A DNA stretch of 64,000 nucleotides from the NCBI GenBank assembly GCA_021234155.1, contig JAJEKV010000108.1, positions 1,580,366-1,644,365 of the forward strand, written 5' to 3'. This stretch comes from Isoetes taiwanensis. Its lineage: Eukaryota > Streptophyta > Lycopodiopsida > Isoetales > Isoetaceae. The notes under the pieces are model-generated. The model was not told the DNA's origin. It worked only from the letters and a program-made list of their open reading frames with translations, and searched no databases. Every line of letters starts with the position of its first letter. The stretch's first letter is position 1. The translations under genes and the position numbers were made by a program. Below, piece after piece: positions 35,341 to 46,437 of the stretch.

Positions 35341-37440
35341 GAGAGCTGCAAATTGTTGAGGATTTATTTCCTGGCTGCACCCCTCAGCCTTCCTCCAGCT
35401 GGCTTGCCGTCTGAAATTACTGGAATTGTTTCACAAGTTCCTTCTGCTGTCACTGGATAGGGGGATCAGACACCCATATTCTAAGACGGGACAAACCTGG
35501 TATTAGATGTTCCGATCCGAAACAATGTACTCATAAAAAATCTGACAAAATCTGCTAAACTTGCTCGAAAAACCGATTAGATCGAACGGGGATAATGGGC
35601 AGTGCTATTTTTGTTGCAATCCTGCTGATTGGGCCATTTGTGATATGTAACAGTGGCAGACGAAGCAGGAGCTCTGTTCTACTGGCTAACAGAATCGACG
35701 GGAAAATCAAGCACAATTTCTTTGTGGGAGCAGCTATGGCGATGGATATGGACGTTGATGCGCGATCTTTCACATGTTTACATATTTCCTGTTCTCTTAG
35801 GACGTGTGGTTGACAAAATGCTTATAGACAGTGGATATGGCAGAATGATTACATGGCAATTGAATTTGCCTTTTTTTTCTTCATCATATACACGATTTTA
35901 AACTCATTGTATCCTTAATTCTCTTTGGGTTATTTCTAGGATTAAAGATGAGAGGAAAATTTGGGTGAAAGTGAAGTGCGTGAAGCCATGCTAGCAAAGT
36001 CATTATTTTACATCCGTATCGGTGACAAGGTACTCGACTTCTATATTCTTTGTTGCGTTATAATAGAAGATCAACTGTGTTGTCCTTTGCCATGGAAAAT
36101 ATATGGGGCACTAGAAATGCAAGGTTCAAATCCTTAAGACACTACAAGAGAAGGGGTCAATTAGTGTCAGCAAAACGTCACCATAGTATTGGCAAATATA
36201 CTTTATGACATTATTGGTGACATCTATGCCATGCAAAGAAAAGCATTGATTCTTTGTTCAGCTGGGATGTGTTTGAGACCAAGCTTCTGTTTCACAATAT
36301 CATTGGCAGATAAGATGTTCAATCATGCAGTGGCATTATATATCTATACATGGTGCAATGCCCGCAGAAACCATGGGCTCTGTGACTTCTTTTGTCCATT
36401 GGTTTTCTTATACTTCGCTTATATGAGTAGACTCTTTGCAAGTCATTTTTGCAAATTAATTTTATTTCCTTCATGAGCGACTCTTTGCAATTCGTTTTTG
36501 GCATGCAAGGTCTGAAACTGGCAATACTTTATGAAAGTCAACACTTATGAAAGTTCAGCTTCTGAACTTTGTATACTTTATGAAAGTCAACACTTATGAA
36601 AGTTCAGCTTCTGAACTTTGCAGCTGAGTTCCTAAAGCTGCCACTTGATCCTTCATGCAATTTCTGAAATTGCTGCCTTTTTATTAGATGAACCCAATAT
36701 AGTATGCACTTATTGCTCCAGTTTTTACTCTTCAAGGATGTGAAATATTTACTCTATCCTCGATGCTTTACTGCTAATCTCAGCTTTTGACTTCATTTAT
36801 TTCAAACCCATGCTTAAGCAAAGATTGCTTTAGATATTGTCATATACATTTTTCCGCTTGAAATGCAAATGATGCAGAGCAATACAATGATTGGTACAAC
36901 AGATATATGCAGATCACTGAAGAATAGTATACACATTATGATCTAAGAAAACAATTGTATGACCTAGAAATCTACAATTGTAGCTAACATCACGGTTGAC
37001 TCTATTGCAAGATGGTATTTTGTTCAGTTTGCAGCATTTGCTTAGCTTAAAACTCCTTATCTCGAGTGGCATTATTAATCACATGCTTGGAGCTACTGCT
37101 ATATGAAAGTCGCTATTTATTAATTTTTGGGTTTTGCTCAACATTAAAATTTGAGAAAAGCATTTTAAGTTTGATCTTTATTTTTGTATCAACATCCTCT
37201 TTACATTAAAAGTGTTGCTAACAGTAAATGATCTATCTTTTACCTCTTCAAGCATCAATAGTATTTAAGCTTATTCATTTAATTGTTATTTTAAACCTTT
37301 GGAGATAAAGAGCTTTGCTTTCGAATATATATGTTTGACGATCAAACGTGCATTTTAGAGGCTGACTTGCAATAATAGAATTGCATTTTTGAGGTTGTAT
37401 GTGCAATATAATAGAATTACAGGTTCCCCAACACTTACGA
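35341..37440. other. H2 interior, no further gene recognised
   Basis: Frames at 35595-35901 (MADEAGALFYWLTESTGKSS and a hydrophobic alternative) may be another captured exon but are unrecognised. A 49-50 bp tandem duplication at about 36522-36619 contains the hairpin AAGTTCAG-CTT-CTGAACTT twice. The rest is AT-rich. Confidence 0.4.
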
Positions 37441-37451
37441 ACCCAAACATT

Positions 37452-37468
37452 GCCCAGCAACGCTGGGC
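37452..37468 (+). other. Internal Helitron-type hairpin without CTAG
   Basis: GCCCAGC-AAC-GCTGGGC is identical to the H1/H3 terminator hairpin and is followed by ACCAGATTCATT instead of ACCATTACTAG. It lies 331 bp upstream of the true H2 end in the same orientation and looks like a bypassed or decayed terminator. Confidence 0.7.
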
Positions 37469-37772
37469 ACCAGATTCATTCATCTGTCCCTCCGTCCCTA
37501 TGGACGATCCATATTTGGCCATGTGGCATAGAATGGCAGAAAGTTCTTCGTCGTCACATATATCCTCTTCTGTCTCCAAAGGTTGGTTTAGCATCTAAAT
37601 GTCGGTGCAAATTATGATATTACATGACAATTGTTTAGTCATCGTGATGGCTTTAAAAGTGATGGCATCCAATATTTACGGGGCTCCTCAAACTACTGGT
37701 AACACATCACTACCCCATTGTTTGTGAACAATCACATGGAATGATCACAAAAGGTGAACAATCACATGTAAA

Positions 37773-37799
37773 GCCCACCAACGGTGGGCAATTTACTAG
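37773..37799 (+). other. Helitron H2 3' terminus
   Basis: Hairpin GCCCACC (37773-37779), loop AAC, GGTGGGC (37783-37789), six-base spacer AATTTA counting from 37790, and CTAG at 37796-37799. Confidence 0.9.
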
Positions 37800-38270
37800 T
37801 CATATAATAAAACCTTTTGTTCTTCCTTAAATGTCTGAAGCTTATTTCTACAATCCTCCCATGCTTTGCGCCTATGTTTTGCCACCTGTTGACACCATAC
37901 AGACCTTTGACACTCTTCGTCTAACTTCCAGCTTGACCATTCGATTTTATAGTGAAGGTATGTCTCCCAATCGGTGATGAATGACCACCCTTAGTGAAGG
38001 AAGTACAAATTCAAAAGGCATCACTGCATGTATGCCATAGGCAAGCTGAAATGGTGTATGACCTATTATAGATTTATAGCTAGCTCGATAAGCCTACAAA
38101 ACTGCTGGGAGCTTGAGTTCCCAATCCTTCCTCGTTGACTCAAATTTTTTTTTTAAAGAATAGTAATGAGCACTTTATTTGTGGACTCTGCCTGTCCATT
38201 AGCCCTTGGATAATATGGTGTAGACTTTCGATGGGAAATTAAAAAATCTCTGCTCAGATATTCAATGGTT

Positions 38271-41000
38271 AACCCATAGATGTCATATTGCAGATATTTA
38301 CTAAATCTAGTTGTTCAATTTTATTGATGAAAGGTAATAGAACTTGTAGGACATTGCTATTTGACTGGCTATAAGAGCTTTTAGGAGCAATGCATCAGCA
38401 TGCCATCTGCTCCATGCACAAGTCTTCTAACATGCTTCGTGCACAAACCTTCTACACCTTGTGACAAAACATTTTATACTGATATACCAAACCATTTCAA
38501 GTTCCACGAATAAGTCTATCAATAAAACATGTGCAAAATTTATTCTTTGTCATTTCTTCAGTCTAATGATAAGAAATAATTTGAAGATATTGAATCCAAA
38601 CACGGTCCTTCACTTCTTCCTAAGGGGAGAAGATTTAAAGGCCATCAGTATCTTGATCTGGACTACAACAATTACATTAGGAACAAATGAATAAATGCCT
38701 TGGAATATGTGCAGCCTATGATGCTTCCAGATTGACTATAGTAACCAACCAAACCCTACATGAAATGCAGCTGGATAGGATGTTAAGAGAGCAGATGGCT
38801 GTTCAGAGTACTGTTGAGTAAGCATTATGGCCAACACCATGTTAGTTGAACTCTTGGACAATAAAATAAGCAATGCTCTCAAGTGTTTCGACAACTGAAA
38901 GGCAAAGTGGGCATACTGCAGGGATAGAAGATCAGGATTTCCTAAGATTCCTATTAGATGCCCTAAGACCCTTGACATTTTAGTTTGAAAGCATAGTTTA
39001 TTGTGCAGGGATGGGGGGGAGAGGCGGGGCCTTTAATCCTAGTAGTAATACTTGTACTATTATCTGCTATTAGTACCTGCCATTTACTGGCTATACATTT
39101 TATGCTTCCATAGGCCAATTGGTCCCTGTGGAGATTAATTTTAACTCAATTTAATTCAACTCATCAACTTTGTACCAAACATAGCAAGGAATTAGTCAGA
39201 GCATCTTATTGTCCTTTCCATGGTAGTGTCTCGTAACATTTGCATTCAACATCTATTAGCAGAAGAGCTACAAAATTTTAACACTTTCTATAATAGTTTC
39301 CAAGCTCATATACTCTTTTAGCTAGTGAATGCTATCCAAAAAACAAATAGCTAATACTTCATAATGTCAAGGATTAGAAACAACATCCCTATATGGAGGG
39401 ATGCACTCAAACAAGAGGGAGATGCCTTATGCGTGCAGTGGGCATATAAAAGCACCACCATATGTAACTGCTAAGAAGGCCATTTTTGCCCCTTTTTAGT
39501 CGACTACACAAAGCCCTAATCGTATGCATGAAAATGGCTCGAAAATCCTCATCTACATGCAATCACAAGGTGTATATGCTCCTTGGGGAATTATTTATAT
39601 AGATATCTACAATGTCCAGCAATGTTGGGGCCATTAGGTTTGAACCTATAAATAATTTATTTGTTTATACAGACCAAAAAACTTAATTCCATCCTCGCCC
39701 TTTGCGCTCTTATATCATGACCAGTGGCAACTATATGTTACTTGTTGTTGGACCACCAAGTCTAGATGAACCGAAGAAAAATATATTCTATTCTACTCTA
39801 TTCTTTATCAACTAAATTATCCCTGGGAACATGAGGAAAGATAACGAGCTGCCTCTTATATATGTTGAGCTGGGTGAATTGGCAATAGCAACCAACCAAG
39901 TTGGAAGAACTCAAAAATTAAAGAAGTTTACGAAAAAATATATTTTTTCCCATATTCTTTCATATAGATAGTGATCCTACAACCAGTAGAATGACCTTGT
40001 TTTACCTTTCCAAACATAAAAAGCCCTATTTTTACAAAAACCTGCGTGTCATTTTTAGGAAGAAGCATCAATTAAGAATATTCTAAAATCATGTATCACA
40101 ATTATATATGTTTAGATATATGCCAAGGTCATCATATATATCCGAAGTCAATTTTCAAGTCAACAAGTGACAAGTCATTGTATATGTAGCTAAAAGAAAA
40201 ATGATGGTCTTTTCACTTCACTTCCTATATTACTAGATGCATTGATGTAAACTGTTTTATGTTAGATGCAAAGTTAAATGCATGGGTTCGAAGGAGGGTT
40301 TTAGGTAATGAACATGCATTTTGAGAAATCAAGAAGAGGAAGCTATTTGGCAAGAAAGGAGGTTCTCTACCAGCTGGAGATAAGGCTACGAGGTGAAGGT
40401 GACTTATTGTTTTCTTGTTGTTAAACACACTCACACCTATATCAACAAATAATGGACAACAAGAGGCCTCACTTGGGTTAGATGGAGTGCGTCATGATTA
40501 AAAAGGTTTTTTGTTTCTAATGCACTTTTGGTATTTATTTTCTAGCTAGATATTATCAAGACACTAGGTAAAATGGATCTGAACTTCTGGTAGCATACAA
40601 GGATCCATTATACATTGATTGTAACATTTAGATGTGGATCATGACGAGCTTCCAAAGAAAGATCTTCTCCATGTGCGAGTGGTTGATATTAAAACGTAGA
40701 GCCAGTGGGGGCATAATGAAACGAACAGCTGTGATCGTGTTGAACACACCCAGTGACGGGTCACGATAGTACCAGAGACCAAATTCATGGAAATTTGTGA
40801 ATGTGGGGGCATGGTGGATCGATGAAGACAGGAGAGTCCCCCTTGTTCTTTAGAATTAGTGGCTGTAGAGAAGGATAAGCTGAAATCTTTGATTTGCTTT
40901 TTTTTGCTCAATAAAGTGATAGTGCAGAGCCCAAGTGTACACTTTCCTATCCAACGAACTAGTATTTCCATTGTGGTGATAACGTAGGCGGGTTATAACC
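38271..41000. other. No recognisable gene; possible decayed Helitron 3' end
   Basis: AT-rich DNA. At 39614-39637 GTCCAGCAATGTTGGGGCC then ATTAGG resembles the family terminator with a G-T-containing stem (CCAGC 39616-39620, GTTGG 39624-39628). The minus frame 40639-40971 (110 residues) has no recognised motif. The upstream part of the second gypsy integrase should lie beyond 38270 but is not readable, so another break occurs there. Confidence 0.4.
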
Positions 41001-41110
41001 TATAACCTAGCGAACGGCAAGGATTTAAACGGCTTCACATCTTGGCCGTTTGTTGGTCGCCCCGCCGGAGCGAGCGGCTTCTTAAAACCTGAACTTCTTC
41101 TTCATCGGCT

Positions 41111-41188
41111 ATGAACTGGAGGATCCTGTTGCTGTTCTCTTGCTGCCTTTTATCATCTTTTTTCTCTGGCGATGGAGCAGCAAGATGA
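41111..41188 (+). CDS. Upstream ORF overlapping the TOC1-like start
   Basis: ATG at 41111 opens a 25-codon frame (hydrophobic, MNWRILLLFSCCLLSSFFSG start) that ends at TGA 41186-41188, past the main ATG at 41172 in another phase. If transcribed, it could reduce initiation at the main start. Transcript start is unknown, so this is tentative. Confidence 0.35.
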   Translation: MNWRILLLFSCCLLSSFFSGDGAAR

Positions 41189-43019
41189 TTCAGATGATGA
41201 ATGTTCTGAACTGAATGGTAAAATGGCTTTCAACCGTAGCAGGGTTCGGATTTTGCTCTGTGATGACTTTTCCTCTACCGCCGGTGAAACCATTAACCTG
41301 CTGAATCGTTGTTCATACCAAGGTATCTCTTTCTGATTTTGTTGTTTTGCCTACCAAATTATTTGTTAAACTGAAGCTTTTACGCCATTGTTGTGAGGCA
41401 GTAATGGCTGCTCATAATGTAAAAGATGTTCGCAAAGCATTATCCTCAGAACCGGACCTTATTCTGGTGGACATAGAGTTTTCTAAAGGAAAAGGTCTTA
41501 AGCTTCTCAAATATTTCAACAGAAGAGAAAGGCTGAAGCATGTTCCTGTTATTAGTAAGTTTTCTATTTTTCGTATACATCAAAGAAGAAAAAAGAAGAG
41601 AAATCTCATGTTGATGGATTTCCCTCTCTTTTTCCTTCTCTGTTAGGAACATTTGGGCATCCAAGCTTGCTTGATACGTATTGCCATATGCAGTGATGGC
41701 AAATCGTCATGATATGGCAATGGTTGTGAAGTGCCTGAGATATGGAGCAGCAGACTATCTAGTAAAACCCCTTCGCAAGAATGAATTCCTCAATCTGTGG
41801 ACACATATGTGGCGCAGAAGACGCATGGTAAGTCTTTGGTTTTATAGTACTGAGTTGATTTGTTTCTTATATAAAATTCTATGTAGATTTCTGGGTTAAT
41901 GCTATTTTTCTTGTATCTTATGAAGATGGGCATGCAAGAGAGGGATGTTGTCATTGGTGGTCTTAGCATGGCAAATGTTTCTTCATTCGGCTCTGTTTTG
42001 CTGGAAATAAGCGAGTCTATGACCTGCAGTGCTGACCAGGAAAATGGTGAAGAAAAGATTGTAAGTTCCTAGCATAGAAATGCTTGCAATCTTTTCTATT
42101 TCATGCAGCATGGCAAATGATTAAGTCTAAGCAGGCATATATTGATTTCTTGGCATACCTTTGCAGTCGGTGGAGTCTCCTGTACTAGAGTTGTCTCTGA
42201 GGCTATCATGTGGAGGTATGATGCCCATATTAAGTTTGTTGTTACTAGAAAATAGAGGGAAGAAAGGAAACAAGGGGAAATAAAACAAACAAACAGTTTT
42301 CTCCGTTTGAGGATTTATGTTTATTTTGCTTATGCAAAAAACTCTCTTTTACTGGTCTGATCAGCGAAGACAATTGTGCAGGTTCATTTGCATTGGCGAA
42401 GGGATCTGATAAGAAAATGACAAAATCCGTCTCCTTTCTGAAATTAGGATTAGCTGATCAATGCATTTCAGAAAATCTGCAGCATAATTATTCTCAATTG
42501 AATGAATATCAGCACACCTCACAAGTGTTCGAAAAGGATCAAGACAAGGATGAGATTGAAGGGAGCAGTGGAACAACTAGTGAAAATATGTACGAGGACA
42601 GACCCCAGCACAACAGCAAAGGAACATCAGATCAAGGCCATGATTCACTGACTTATCTGAATTATCAAGCTTTGCCATCTTTTGGAAACTTAACTCCAAG
42701 TTTGGTGCAAGGAACCATAATGGCTCCCATGGCAGGACAAGCAACAATGCAACCAATTAACATTTCATACATACTAACAGGAGTCCATCCAGCACAGCTT
42801 CTTGGACCTGTGAATTGGCCTCCATTGTGTGACGATCCTAACAGATCAATCAACTTACAAACCAATAGAAGAGAGGCTGCTCTCACTAAATTCAGACAGA
42901 AAAGAAAGGGTAGGTGCTTTGAGAAAAAGATCAGGTACGCAAGCAGGCAGAGATTGGCAGAGGAGAGGCCTAGGCAAAAAGGGCAGTTTGTGAAATCTAG
43001 AGCAGAACTCTTAGGCTGA
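41172..43019 (+). CDS. TOC1: TOC1/PRR1-like pseudo-response regulator, six exons, 419 aa
   Basis: Exons by GT-AG junctions: 41172-41322, 41402-41554, 41694-41827, 41926-42060, 42167-42215, 42382-43019. They sum to 1260 bases with one open frame. Residues 24-135 form a receiver domain ([35 protein letters not shown]). Residues 369-411 form a CCT domain ([39 protein letters not shown]). [12 protein letters not shown] and the receiver/CCT pair with little between them match TOC1, a nuclear repressor in the evening part of the plant clock. Arabidopsis TOC1 is about 618 residues, so the middle is short here. Position D74 is Asp where pseudo-receivers usually have Glu. Start chosen as the first ATG in phase with the receiver. 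No break was seen, so the gene may be functional. Confidence 0.88.
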
Positions 43020-43178
43020 AACTCTCTCTTAGGCACCTTCATGTCTGGTTTTAGTCCCAGAATTTTTAGACTCTAAACCCCAGCTCTTAAAGGAAAGTCA
43101 AATATGTATAAAGTCAAATATGTATATAGCTTTGACGTGACAAAGGAAATTTTTGTTGGTTGTCTAGTGCCTCCATTC

Positions 43179-43184
43179 AATAAA
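43179..43184 (+). terminator. Poly(A) signal of the TOC1-like gene
   Basis: AATAAA 160 bases after the stop codon, in an AT-rich 3' region. Confidence 0.6.
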
Positions 43185-43404
43185 ATAATGATAAGAACAT
43201 TGTTATGTACTAGGTAATTGCCTGGAGGAGGCTCATTCCGCCCTGTAAAGGGCTCCGGCGGCGCCGCCAGACGAGGCGGAGCACGAGCGGTTGTTTATGG
43301 TCCAAGCTAGACTAGTCTTGTCACTAGAATATCATCTTGTACATGACTAGCTAGAATATCCCACCACCGGTCAAGGGGCCAAAGTGGAGGACATGTATAA
43401 TGCT

Positions 43405-43741
43405 GTTCAATGGATGCTTAAGGTTTGTATTCAAATGATTTCGTTCTATCTATTTGTGCAGGACCTCAGGGCCGGATGAAACAAAGATGTTCTTGGAAAT
43501 TGAACCATTTTGGTCATTCATTACCATAGCCGGCTCGGCTCATTCCATGGGCGCCGCCGAAGTTCCGGGCGGCGAAACTCGAGCCCTTTACGTATTAATG
43601 AGCCGAGTCCGCAATTACCGGACGTGAATGACCAAATGGTTCAAATTTCCAAGAACAATTTTGTTTCATCCGGCCCCAGGTCCCGCACAAAATAGATAGA
43701 ACGAAATCATTTGAATACAAAACTTTAAGCATCCATTGAAC
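43405..43741. repeat. Large inverted repeat, about 140-bp arms
   Basis: The left arm (43405-43545) begins GTTCAATGGATGCTTAA. It contains TTCAAATGATTTCGTTCTAT, GGGCCGGATGAAACAAA and GTTCTTGGAAATTGAACCAT. The right arm (43601-43741) is its near-complete inverse. About 55 bases separate them. It would fold into a long hairpin. A foldback/MITE-like transposon or a hairpin transcript source are both possible. Confidence 0.85.
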
Positions 43742-44726
43742 AAGATTAGATCTACCAAGCACAAATATCTTCCGATTACTTATCTGAAAAATATCATGTT
43801 TTCTCGATTGCGGCGCTGAAAAATATCTCTCTCAAGCAAACAAGCAAGAGTAGTATCATCGTGGATCGAAAAAACTCCATTCTTTGGAAACTCCAAGAGA
43901 ATCGTGCAAGCAGCTTCATCGTTTAAATCACTCCAAGGGCATAACAGGGAATGAGCCGAGTTCTTTAGGGCATAACAGCTCCTTCGAGTTCTTGCACCAA
44001 CAAGACCGATCCTACACCAAGCTCTTGCATCACCAAGCTTCTCAGGACTTCTCAAGCTCTTGCATTCTGGGACTTCTCCAAGCTTCTCATTGCTAGTTTT
44101 TCGATTAACTTTCGAGGCCCAATCTGTTTCGATTTCTTTCCTTTTTTCAACATATGGAGATTTGTTTATTCCCTGAAGAAATCGCTCATTCGCTGCAAAG
44201 AACTTCGGCTCATTATGCCCGAAGAACTTCGGATGTAAGAACTTCGCTGTAAGAACTTCGCTGAAGAACTGCGCTGTAAGAACTTCGCCCAAGAACTTCG
44301 GATGTAAGAACTTCGCTGTAAGAACTTCGCTGAAGAACTTCGAGGGTAAGAACTTCGATCCAGACGCCACACGATCCGTGATGGAGGCGATGGAGGCGAA
44401 GCGGTCCCCCCGATGGAGGCGATGGTCCTTCTGATGCTTATGAAAAGCAAGGGCTAGTGGCCGAGAGGCGGCCAGCTCGAAGATTATTACGCCTTATAAT
44501 TTTAAGGCAATAATGGCATAATTTGAACCATTTGGTCATTACGACAATGTTATAATTCTTAAGATTACAAAAGATAGAGATGGTGGAGAATATGTATGCG
44601 GCTTTTCACAAGAGTAGTTATCTATGCATCGGACAGATGCGTCATTTTCCTAAACAGCTACGACTCATTTATTGCTGACTAGGGTGACACCTATTCTAGA
44701 TCCTTGCTGACTCATCATATTCTAAC
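43742..44726. other. Unrecognised region, including part of a copia LTR
   Basis: A minus-strand frame of 196 codons (43780-44370) runs through the repeat at 44196-44361 and has no known motif outside it. The interval from 44726 downwards is probably copia 3' LTR on the minus strand; its other end was not found. A GAACCATTTGGTCATTACG block near 44524-44542 resembles part of the inverted repeat arms. Confidence 0.4.
44196..44361. repeat. Tandem array of AAGAACTTCG-containing units
   Basis: About eleven copies of AAGAACTTCG spaced 13-17 bases apart (variants ...GATGT, ...CTGT, ...CTG). On the minus strand these give recurring K-F-LHPKF/EVLTAKF peptides. Confidence 0.85.
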
Positions 44727-45405
44727 ACTCCCACTTCAGCCAGGATCTAGGATCTGTTTGCAGTTTCTTATCACAGAATAATATGCCTATCTCATCTCGT
44801 ATCAGCTGAAATTTGTCTCTTGCCAATGGTTTGGTCAAAATATTTGCCATCATCTCGTTTGTTGAACAATGCTGCAGATTAATCACTCCTGCTTGTACAT
44901 GTTCTTTTATAAATGATAACGAGTGTCAATATGGCACGTTCTTGCATGAAACTGGTTGAATTTGCTAGTCGCGATTTTCTATTGTCCGATGATAAAGTAA
45001 GTTGGTTCATCTTCTTTGTAACAATATTCCTGCGGTAATGTCGCGCAGGAAAACCGCTTCTTGAGTCTTTGTAGTAGCGACAATATACTTTTGCTTACAT
45101 TGATGATAAGCGTTGATAGGTTGGCTTGTTTTGCTATGAAATAACATTAGTTCAAATTTGAAAAACATAGAAATTTTGAAGTTGATCGTCTGCTTTGTCA
45201 ACATCCTCTGCCCAAATCGTATCCGTGTATTCTACTAAGCGAACAATTCTTTTTCTGTTGCCTTGATACATCAATCACGAGAATCCATTGTACCTTTTAG
45301 ATAGCGCATAATCCTCTTGATGGCAAGCCAATGGTGGCGTCCCGGATTATCCATAAACTCCCGGATTATCCATGGCCCGACTTACAATTCCCACTAAAAA
45401 TGAAA
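44727..45405 (-). mobile_element. Ty1/copia element, RT end and RNase H, 3' tail
   Basis: Read downwards on the minus strand: SFLVGIVSRAMDNPG (about 45405-45360), HHWLAIKRIMRYLKGTMDS (about 45340-45285), YVVATTKTQEAVFLRD (about 45090-45045), FIKEHVQAGVINLQHCSTNE and MMANILTKPLARE (about 44910-44815). These are the end of the copia RT and the RNase H with the HVQ-G-I...STNE-AD-LTKPL signature. A purine-rich GAAGTGGGAG follows, then TGTTAGAATATGATGAG, the probable LTR start, at 44727. The zone is frameshifted and inactive. Confidence 0.85.
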
Positions 45406-46437
45406 TGTCGGAAAGTACATACTTACAATTCCTTTGAAAAAATGAAATGTCGGGGCCAATTTTTATCTTGCCGGATAAGTTAGATTTTGCCTCTTTGCAT
45501 GCCTATACGGGACATTCCGCCAGGCGATTTCATTAATGATGCATGTCAACAAAATCTAAAAATATGATCTCTAGGAAACTCTAAATTGCGCCAGGCGCGA
45601 TTTCTATATGCTTCTCGTTTGTAAAATGCATGGATATAAAAAAAAAAGGAACATTGTCACGATACCTTTCCTCTTCATCATTCCTCGTGGTGTCTTCTTC
45701 CGATTTGCATCCTTATTCTAAGTTGTCTCCTGCGCTAGAAGCACCAACCACATCGATTGAGATCTCGCATGCAGTTTGAACTATGCTTGATAGTTCATTA
45801 CTCTTACGCTAACACGGCTTAGTGCTTTCCGGATTTGGAGTCGCTTCATCATCATTCTTGTTATTATCATCATCCTTGTTATTTTCATCCTGTTCTATAT
45901 TTTCACAAATCCAAAGGATGTTGTGGGGCATGTCGGCAGTACTTGGTGATGCATGCGCTCTTGATTGTCATCCATGATGTTGCCAACCAAGAACATCTCA
46001 TAGCCTCCCATTCTTTAGCCAAACACGGAGGTATTTTCGGCCTTAGAGGTAGAAGCTTTGCTTTTTTTGCTGTAGATTGGTCCCCTAGGTGCTTCCTCTA
46101 GTACTTTCTCAAAGAAGAGGTCCAAGAAATTTTTTGGCTCGATCATCTGGAGACGGCGCCCGGCATTTCCTTGCTAACTTCAAAGCTTCTCTACCGATGT
46201 AACCTCCAGCGTGAAGCTCGACAAGTTGTTCCCAATGGGCAAAATGCTTCAATGAGATAATGGGAAAGGTCCATAGAGAACCCGTTCTTGTTTAGCTTCC
46301 CCTATGTGAAGTTAGGAGCTCATACTTAATGTGGTCCACAAGAACTGGGTCGGCTTTGGTTTTCTTCCTCTTCTTCCTCTAACTCTTCCACGACCTTGAC
46401 ACCCTTCCCTTGTCTTCTTGCTCCGGATAGAAGGCGT
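45406..46437. other. No recognisable gene; two copies of the GC-rich palindrome
   Basis: Palindrome copies occur at about 45517-45530 and 45584-45602. The plus frame 45835-46101 (His-rich start) is unrecognised. Confidence 0.4.

Larger units (their letters stand above)
33958..37799 (+). mobile_element. Helitron H2, 3842 bp, carrying a PABP gene fragment
   Basis: The 5' end is TCCTATATTATAATGTTATG at 33958 and the 3' end is hairpin GCCCACC-AAC-GGTGGGC (37773-37789) plus AATTTACTAG ending at 37799. Host A is at 33957 and host T at 37800. The minus-strand integrase frame runs in phase across the insertion (VLLY then D then SRYF), confirming both ends. The stem differs from H1/H3 at one position on each side but still pairs, which is compensatory change. 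No Rep or helicase is encoded inside, so it is non-autonomous. Confidence 0.92.
33636..38270 (-). pseudogene. Ty3/gypsy integrase (second element), split by Helitron H2
   Basis: On the minus strand from 38270 to 37800 the frames give IEYLSRDFLISHRKSTPYYP and RANGQAESTNKVLITIL, the end of the integrase core. Broken pieces of the usual following region come next (IIGHTPFQLAYG, MPFEF). From 33957 down to 33640 the C-terminal GPF domain follows: LKIRWLGPFIIQKVHPNG, then NLIPTLVNGSRLKKYEEHP. The two halves meet in phase across H2. This lineage lacks a chromodomain and differs from the plus-strand element. Its RT and LTRs are not in view. Confidence 0.85.

Noticed and set aside
43200-43300. GGCGGCGCCGCCAGACGAGGCGG as a possible extra copy of the 45-49 kb palindrome
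   Set aside because: Different core and no ATTT context; ordinary GC-rich patch beside the inverted repeat.
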